NCBI RefSeq assembly: GCF_003202205.1
Contig: NZ_PDOG01000002.1
Location: forward strand, 475,742-539,741
Direction of reading: 5' to 3'
DNA length: 64,000 nt
Origin: Halomonas sp. LBP4
GTDB lineage: Bacteria > Pseudomonadota > Gammaproteobacteria > Pseudomonadales > Halomonadaceae
Shown here: piece after piece, positions 59,564 through 64,000 of the stretch
Layout: each line of letters starts with the position of its first letter
How positions within the stretch are numbered: position 1 is the first letter of the stretch
The notes under the pieces: model-generated
Databases searched by the model: none
What the model was told of the DNA's origin: nothing
What the model saw: the letters and a program-made list of their open reading frames with translations, nothing else
Program-made: the position numbers and the translations under genes

Positions 59564-60562
59564 ATGGCGAGACGTGACAAGGTGACCATTGCCGATATCG
59601 CCAGGCATGTGGGCTTGACCAACATGACGGTATCGCGTGCCTTGAACAAGCCCGACAAGGTCAAGCCTGCGACACGAGAAAGGATTCTCGCTGCGGCTCG
59701 GGAGTTGGGGTATGTCCCCAATGCCTTTGCCAGCCACCTCAGGAGTCGCGAGAATCGCTTGATCGGCCTGGTCACGGCCAGTGTCGACAACCCCTTCTAT
59801 AGCGAGGTAATCAAGGCGATTTCGCGTGATGCAAAGAAGCAGAACTACACCATCATGCTCATCGATACCGATGGTGCGCCGGAACTCGAGGAAGTGGCGA
59901 TCGAGACCCTCCTCAGTTACCAGGTGGCCGGTATCATCCTGTCGCCGGTCTCCGACGATGCCGAGTATCGTCCCGCCTATCTCGATCGACTGCGCCGGGC
60001 CAGGCTGCCTGTGGTGATGCTGGACCGTACGCTGGACGTGGCTGATTTCAGTCGCGTGGTCCTGGACAACCACCGTGCTGGACGATTGCTCGGCGAGCAG
60101 CTGGTGAAGCAAGACATCCAGCAGGTGCTGGCATTGACCGGCCCGCGTGGCTCGCGGATAACGCAACAGCGCCTGGCCGGCCTCAAGGAGGCCTATGCCG
60201 CTGCGGGCGTCCCCTTGGCGCTGGAACAGCGTCCGGGGGACTACACCCTGCAGCCAGCCTATCGTGACATGGCCGATTACCTGCGTCACGGCATGCTCCC
60301 CGAGGCCGTGTTCGGCTTCAACCAGCTGATCACCCTGGGTGCGATGCGCGCCCTGCACGATGCCCATGTGTCCCGGGACGATGTGCTCGTGGTGGGTATC
60401 GATCGCCTTCCGTATGCCGATATTTTCGATGTGTCGGTATGGTGCGCCGTTCATGACACCTATCAGGCGGGGCACGAAGCGATTCAATTGCTCTTCGAGA
60501 AGATCAATGACCCCGCGGCGTCAGCCCGCGAGGTCGTGATTGCCTCTTCCCTGATCCGGTAG
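59564..60562 (+). CDS. LacI-family transcriptional regulator (probable pentose/pentitol control)
   Basis: This 332-residue LacI-family protein has an N-terminal helix-turn-helix (VTIADIARHVGLTNMTVSRALN, about 7-28), the hinge-helix region ERILAAARELGYVPNAFA, and a periplasmic-binding-like sensor domain (LIGLVTASVDNPFYSEVIKAI). It is convergent with the leftward tal operon and may regulate the pentitol genes; no operator was recognised. The ligand is unknown. Confidence 0.9.
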   Translation: MARRDKVTIADIARHVGLTNMTVSRALNKPDKVKPATRERILAAARELGYVPNAFASHLRSRENRLIGLVTASVDNPFYSEVIKAISRDAKKQNYTIMLIDTDGAPELEEVAIETLLSYQVAGIILSPVSDDAEYRPAYLDRLRRARLPVVMLDRTLDVADFSRVVLDNHRAGRLLGEQLVKQDIQQVLALTGPRGSRITQQRLAGLKEAYAAAGVPLALEQRPGDYTLQPAYRDMADYLRHGMLPEAVFGFNQLITLGAMRALHDAHVSRDDVLVVGIDRLPYADIFDVSVWCAVHDTYQAGHEAIQLLFEKINDPAASAREVVIASSLIR

Positions 60563-60728
60563 CTTCCACATCAGAGAGCGGTCGGCCCATTACATTGCGG
60601 CCCGCTGCCGCCGAGCAGCTACGGGCCGAGAGCGTTGAGGCAGCCAAGCGAGGCCTTGCGGCTGGCCACACACGCCCTTGGCAGGGGGAATCCTCCGGGG
60701 TGTCGCGGTTCGCGGGGCATGGTCGGGA

Positions 60729-61682
60729 TCAGCGCGAGGCCAGGCGCTCGGCAATCAGTGCTTCGAGCTTGTCCTGATCCTCGGCGAAGCGGCGGATGCC
60801 TTCGGCCAGCTTGTCGTTGGCCATGGCGTCCTGGTTATGGCCCCAGCGGAAGGCGGGCTCGGTGAGCGGGGTCGGCCGGGGGCCGCCGCGGCGCGTCATG
60901 AGCACCCTGGGTTTTATCTCGCCCGGCGTGGTGGCCAGCTCCTCGAGCAGCGCGGGCGAGATGGTCAGCCGCGGGCAGCCGGCCAGTGCCAGCACCTGGC
61001 CGGTGGTGCGGAAGCTGGCGCCCATCACCACGGTGTCGTAGCCACCCTGGCTGACGCGTTGGCAGACGCCGCGCACGAACTGCACGCCGGGGTCGGTGTC
61101 GGGGGTGAAGTCCTGCCCGGTCGCCTGCTTGTACCAGTCGGTGACTCGGCCGACGAAGGGCGAGACCAGGAAGACGCCGGCATCGAAGCAGGCCTGGGCC
61201 TGGGCGTCGCTGAACAACAAGGTCAGGTTGCAGTTGATGCCTTCCCTCTCCAGCACCTCGGCGGCGCGGATCCCCTCCCAGGTCGAGGCCAGCTTGATCA
61301 GTACCCGGTCCCTGGACACGCCGCGCTTGTCGTAGAGCGCGACCAGCTCGTGGGCCTTGCGGATGCTGGCCTGGGTGTCGAAGGACAGCTTGGCGGCCAC
61401 CTCGGTGGACACCCGGCCGGGCACCACCTTGGCGATTTCGCTGCCCATGGCCACGGCGAGGCGGTCCACGGCATGCTCTTCCTGCCGGTCGCTGGTCTTG
61501 GCCTTGACCGCGGCGAGTTCCTGGTCGATCAACGCCCGGTAGCCCGGCAGCTCGAAGGCCTTGAGCAGGAGCGAGGGATTGGTGGTGGCGTCATGGGGCT
61601 GGTAGCGCTGGATGGCCTCCAGGTCACCGGTATCGGCGACCATCAGGGAGTGTTGTCTGAGCGCGTCGAGTTGATGGGTCAT
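60729..61682 (-). CDS. tal: Transaldolase
   Basis: Transaldolase moves a dihydroxyacetone unit between pentose-phosphate sugars. The 317-residue TalB-type enzyme has the active-site lysine in DRVLIKLASTWEGIRAAEVL, the TTNPSLLLKAF start and NLTLLFSDAQAQACFDAGVFLVSPFVGR. GAGGGAG precedes the ATG at 61680-61682. Last gene of the leftward sugar operon. Confidence 0.96.
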   Translation of the reverse strand: MTHQLDALRQHSLMVADTGDLEAIQRYQPHDATTNPSLLLKAFELPGYRALIDQELAAVKAKTSDRQEEHAVDRLAVAMGSEIAKVVPGRVSTEVAAKLSFDTQASIRKAHELVALYDKRGVSRDRVLIKLASTWEGIRAAEVLEREGINCNLTLLFSDAQAQACFDAGVFLVSPFVGRVTDWYKQATGQDFTPDTDPGVQFVRGVCQRVSQGGYDTVVMGASFRTTGQVLALAGCPRLTISPALLEELATTPGEIKPRVLMTRRGGPRPTPLTEPAFRWGHNQDAMANDKLAEGIRRFAEDQDKLEALIAERLASR

Positions 61683-61801
61683 GGAGTGGCTCCCTCAGGT
61701 GAGTGATCGGTCTGGTCAGGCGTAGTGATCGGCCAGGGCCTGGCGATATCGACCACCAGCACCTTGGTACTCTGGGTGCCACAGTCCACACCGATATACA
61801 T
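61679..61801 (-). pseudogene. Remnant of an FGGY-family kinase gene (N-terminal fragment)
   Basis: The 40-codon frame begins ATG at 61799-61801 with MYIGVDCGTQSTKVLVVDIA, the first 20 residues of xylulokinase-like FGGY kinases (phosphate-binding GVDCGTQ motif). After about residue 20 homology is lost, and the frame ends in a TGA overlapping the tal start. In the next frame, ALADHYA and a stop codon follow within 25 bases, possibly the old C-terminus. It looks like an internal deletion of a former kinase gene, distinct from the intact kinase at 62555-64000. Confidence 0.75.
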
Positions 61802-61826
61802 GTCAGGCTCCTTGCAGCATGCGGGA

Positions 61827-62558
61827 CTAGTGGGACGTGAAGCCTCCGTCGATCGGCAGGCAGGCGCCGCTGATCATCGACGCGGCCGGGCTCAGCAGGA
61901 AGGCCACCGGCAGGGCGACTTCCCGGGGGGTGGCGAAGCGTCCCAGGGGAATGGCGGCCAGCATGGGGTCGCGCTTGGCGGGATCCGCCCAGGCGCGTTC
62001 GGCCATGGGGGTCAGGGTCACCGTCGGATTGACGCTGTTGACGCGTATGCCCTTGGGCCCCAGCTCGAGGCACAGCACGCGGGTCATGGCATCCATGGCC
62101 GCCTTGGACGCGCAGTAGCCGAGATGGCCTGGCAGGGCGGCCATGGCCGCCTGGCTGGAGACGTTGACCATGCTGCCCTGGCGGCCGTGCGCGATCATGT
62201 GGCGTGCCGTTTCCCGCGCCACCACGGCACTGGCGGTGACGTTGGTGGACATGATCCGCTCGAGGTCCTGTGCCTTGACGTCCAGGACGTCGTCGAGGAT
62301 CGAGATGCCGGCACAGTTGACCAGGCCATCGAGGACGGGCATCTCGATGAAGGCCTCGGTGACCGCGGCCTCATCGGTGATGTCGACGGTCAGGGTGCGT
62401 GCCCCCAGCTCTTGCTCGAGTTCGCTGAGCTTGTCCCGGTTGCGACCGAACAGCACCAGTTCGGCACCGAGCTCGGCAAGGGACCGGGCGATGTCGAGAC
62501 CGATGCCGCTGGTCGCACCCGTGACGAGGATGCGTTGATTCTGGAGTTCGAAATTCAT
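61827..62558 (-). CDS. SDR oxidoreductase, L-xylulose reductase (DCXR)-like
   Basis: This 243-residue short-chain dehydrogenase has the NAD(P) motif VTGATSGIGLDIARSL (12-27), the NCAGISI motif, catalytic Ser in VNVSSQAAM, and YCASKAAMDAMT with the Tyr-Lys pair. The C-terminal half (ELGPKGIRVNSVNPTVTLT, PMAERAWADPAKRD, IPLGRFA) closely matches vertebrate DCXR/L-xylulose reductase in pattern. It probably interconverts a pentitol or L-xylulose and feeds the kinase encoded upstream. Confidence 0.85.
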   Translation of the reverse strand: MNFELQNQRILVTGATSGIGLDIARSLAELGAELVLFGRNRDKLSELEQELGARTLTVDITDEAAVTEAFIEMPVLDGLVNCAGISILDDVLDVKAQDLERIMSTNVTASAVVARETARHMIAHGRQGSMVNVSSQAAMAALPGHLGYCASKAAMDAMTRVLCLELGPKGIRVNSVNPTVTLTPMAERAWADPAKRDPMLAAIPLGRFATPREVALPVAFLLSPAASMISGACLPIDGGFTSH

Positions 62559-64000
62559 GATGTGGTTTCACTCGCTCGGGTGTTGTTGATGCTGAGCCGG
62601 TGCATGATCGGCTTGAGCGTCGGATAGAGCCGGCAATACAGGGCGAAGAGGTCGTCGTAGCGACGCGCTGCCGCTTCGGAAGGTTCGGCACGCTCGATCA
62701 GGGTGCCATGCCGCAGCGGTTGGTCGAGGTCGATCAGGCCGGTGGCCTGCCCGGCCAGCAGGGCGGCTCCCAGGGCCGCCTCCACGTTCTCGCGGTAGGT
62801 GTAGACCGGCATGCGGGTCACGTCGGCGATGATCTGCATCCACAGGTCCGACCGGGTGGCCCCGCCGACCACGATCAGATGGGAATCGAGGGGCACCCCC
62901 TGACGTTTGCCCGCCTCCATGTTGTGCCGCAGGGCGAAGGTCACGCCTTCCAGCACCGCGCGATACAGGTGATGGCGGCGGTGATAGAGACTGAGACCGA
63001 TGAAGCCCGCACTGGCCTGGGCATCCCATACCGGGCTGCGTTCCCCCATCAGGTAGGGCAGGAAGAGCAGGCCATCGGCGCCCGGGGGGAGCTCTCGGGC
63101 GGGCGGCTCGAGCTGGTCGTAGGCGCTGCCATGCTCCCCGGCGGCGACCCGGTCCTCGCCGCAGAGGGTGTCGACGAACCAGCTGACCGAGGCGCCGGCG
63201 GTCAGGGCGCCGCCGAAGGTATAGAGGTCGCGGCCGCTGTTCAGCACATGCGGCATGCTGATCAGCCCCTGACCGGGCTCGACGCTTTGGTTGATCACCC
63301 CCCAGCACATGCTGGTGCCGATCATGGCGACGTGATTGCCGGGGCGGGTCGCCCCCGCCGCCAGCGTGGCCATTGCCGCATCGACGCCGCCGGCGACCAC
63401 GGGGATATTGGCGCACAGGCCCAGCGAATCGGCCAGCGCCGGCAGCAGGCCGCCGACGGTCGCGCCCGACTCCACCAGTCGGGTCGGGAGCTTGTCCCGA
63501 TCGAGGTCCAGGGCGTCGAGCATCTCCGTCGACCAGGCGCGTGCCGTCAGGTCGTAGATGCCGCCGATGTTGCCGGCCGAACTGTGGTCGATGGCGATCT
63601 CGCCGCTCAGGCGATAGTTGATATAGCTGTTGGGCGGCAGCAGGTAGCGGGTCCGTTCCCAGACATCGGGACGCTCGGCCTTGAGCCACATCATCTTGGT
63701 GAAGCCGTAGTAGCTGTCCACGCCATTGCCGGTGACGGCCTCCAGGCGGGCCATGTCGACATGCTCCTTCACCCACTGGACCTGGGCCTCGGCCCGGCGG
63801 TCCATCCAGATCAGGCAGGGGTGCAGGGGGCGGATCTCGGCGTCGACCGGGATCCCCGATCCCCCGTAGAGGCTGCTCACGCAAACCCCCTTGACGCCCC
63901 TGGGGTCAATCCCGGGGGCGTCAAGGCAGGTCCGGAGGCAGCGGAGCACGGCCTCCCACCACACGTCCGGCCACTGCTCGGCCCAGAGTGGGCGAGGGGT
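62555..64000 (-). CDS. FGGY-family carbohydrate kinase (partial, runs off right edge)
   Basis: About 481 residues are visible, open to the right edge, so the N-terminus is missing. The visible part has WAEQWPDVWWEAV, VCVSSLYGGSGIPVD, WMDRRAEAQVQW, the catalytic/sugar region with AGGVDAAMATLAAGATRPGN, and the ATP site VVGGATRSDLWMQIIADV near the C-terminus. It fits the xylulokinase or pentulose/pentitol kinase group; substrate not certain. It overlaps the SDR start by 4 bases, so the two are translationally coupled. Confidence 0.85.
   Translation of the reverse strand, partial: TPRPLWAEQWPDVWWEAVLRCLRTCLDAPGIDPRGVKGVCVSSLYGGSGIPVDAEIRPLHPCLIWMDRRAEAQVQWVKEHVDMARLEAVTGNGVDSYYGFTKMMWLKAERPDVWERTRYLLPPNSYINYRLSGEIAIDHSSAGNIGGIYDLTARAWSTEMLDALDLDRDKLPTRLVESGATVGGLLPALADSLGLCANIPVVAGGVDAAMATLAAGATRPGNHVAMIGTSMCWGVINQSVEPGQGLISMPHVLNSGRDLYTFGGALTAGASVSWFVDTLCGEDRVAAGEHGSAYDQLEPPARELPPGADGLLFLPYLMGERSPVWDAQASAGFIGLSLYHRRHHLYRAVLEGVTFALRHNMEAGKRQGVPLDSHLIVVGGATRSDLWMQIIADVTRMPVYTYRENVEAALGAALLAGQATGLIDLDQPLRHGTLIERAEPSEAAARRYDDLFALYCRLYPTLKPIMHRLSINNTRASETTS

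Overview
The window is a high-GC gammaproteobacterial chromosome segment that looks like a member of the Halomonadaceae (Halomonas or a close relative). The reasons are the aerobic and microaerobic respiratory genes, two complete Mrp Na+/H+ antiporter operons, PhaR, a HiPIP, a PrkA-YeaH-SpoVR module, and typical gammaproteobacterial orders such as rnr-rlmB-rpsF-rpsR-(membrane protein)-rplI-dnaB. This placement is inference from gene content; no database search was run.

Layout. (1) 1-7495 is an acetate/carboxylate uptake and sensing locus. It holds a truncated CrbS/MxtR-like sensor with an SLC5-type transporter front end, a small membrane protein, and a DUF4212 + sodium:solute symporter pair. 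Divergent from that pair are a CNB-CBS-DUF294 protein and a DnaQ-like exonuclease. The divergent spacer carries four evenly spaced copies of GAC-N4-GTC. (2) 7627-19784 holds ttcA, then a leftward block: an FNR/Anr regulator, hemN, a TauE/SafE-like membrane protein, and the cbb3 oxidase genes ccoS-I-H-G and ccoP-Q-O-N. FNR boxes are visible upstream of both hemN and ccoN. (3) 19928-23544 holds an alpha/beta hydrolase, a five-gene tRNA cluster (Val, Asp, Asp, Val, Asp), and fadH with a PsrA-like operator. (4) 23824-31062 holds prkA-yeaH-spoVR, a HiPIP, ogt, a standalone AsnC-type ligand-binding protein, and a membrane-anchored NUC1 endonuclease. (5) 31189-41204 holds three tRNA-Leu(CAG) genes, rnr, rlmB, the rpsF operon with a structured leader, dnaB, two small conserved proteins and hemH. 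(6) 41232-53144 holds two Mrp operons transcribed away from each other: one with MrpA and MrpB fused, one with separate subunits. (7) 53274-59538 holds a lytic transglycosylase, a repeat-tailed PRC-barrel protein, a retropepsin-like zinc-protease-family protein, rsmE, phaR, purD and an orphan phosphoribulokinase. (8) 59564-64000 is a sugar or pentitol locus: a LacI regulator, transaldolase, a DCXR-like reductase and an FGGY kinase running off the right edge. A short remnant of a second FGGY kinase gene sits between the reductase and tal.

How it fits together. The left end couples acetate sensing, uptake and an unusual nucleotide-sensor/exonuclease pair under what looks like a shared tandem operator. 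The Anr-hemN-cco block is a microaerobic circuit: Anr probably drives the high-affinity oxidase, and haem synthesis (hemN here, hemH further right) supplies its cofactor. The Mrp operons supply Na+/H+ exchange for haloalkaline life. The right end is a pentose-phosphate entry module (reductase, kinase, transaldolase) with a LacI regulator nearby.

No CRISPR array, transposase, integrase or prophage gene was recognised. The most notable unexplained items are the four-copy GAC-N4-GTC array, the 9-bp palindrome upstream of hemH, the orphan terminator at 37585-37615, the rpsF leader structures, and the kinase remnant at 61679-61801.
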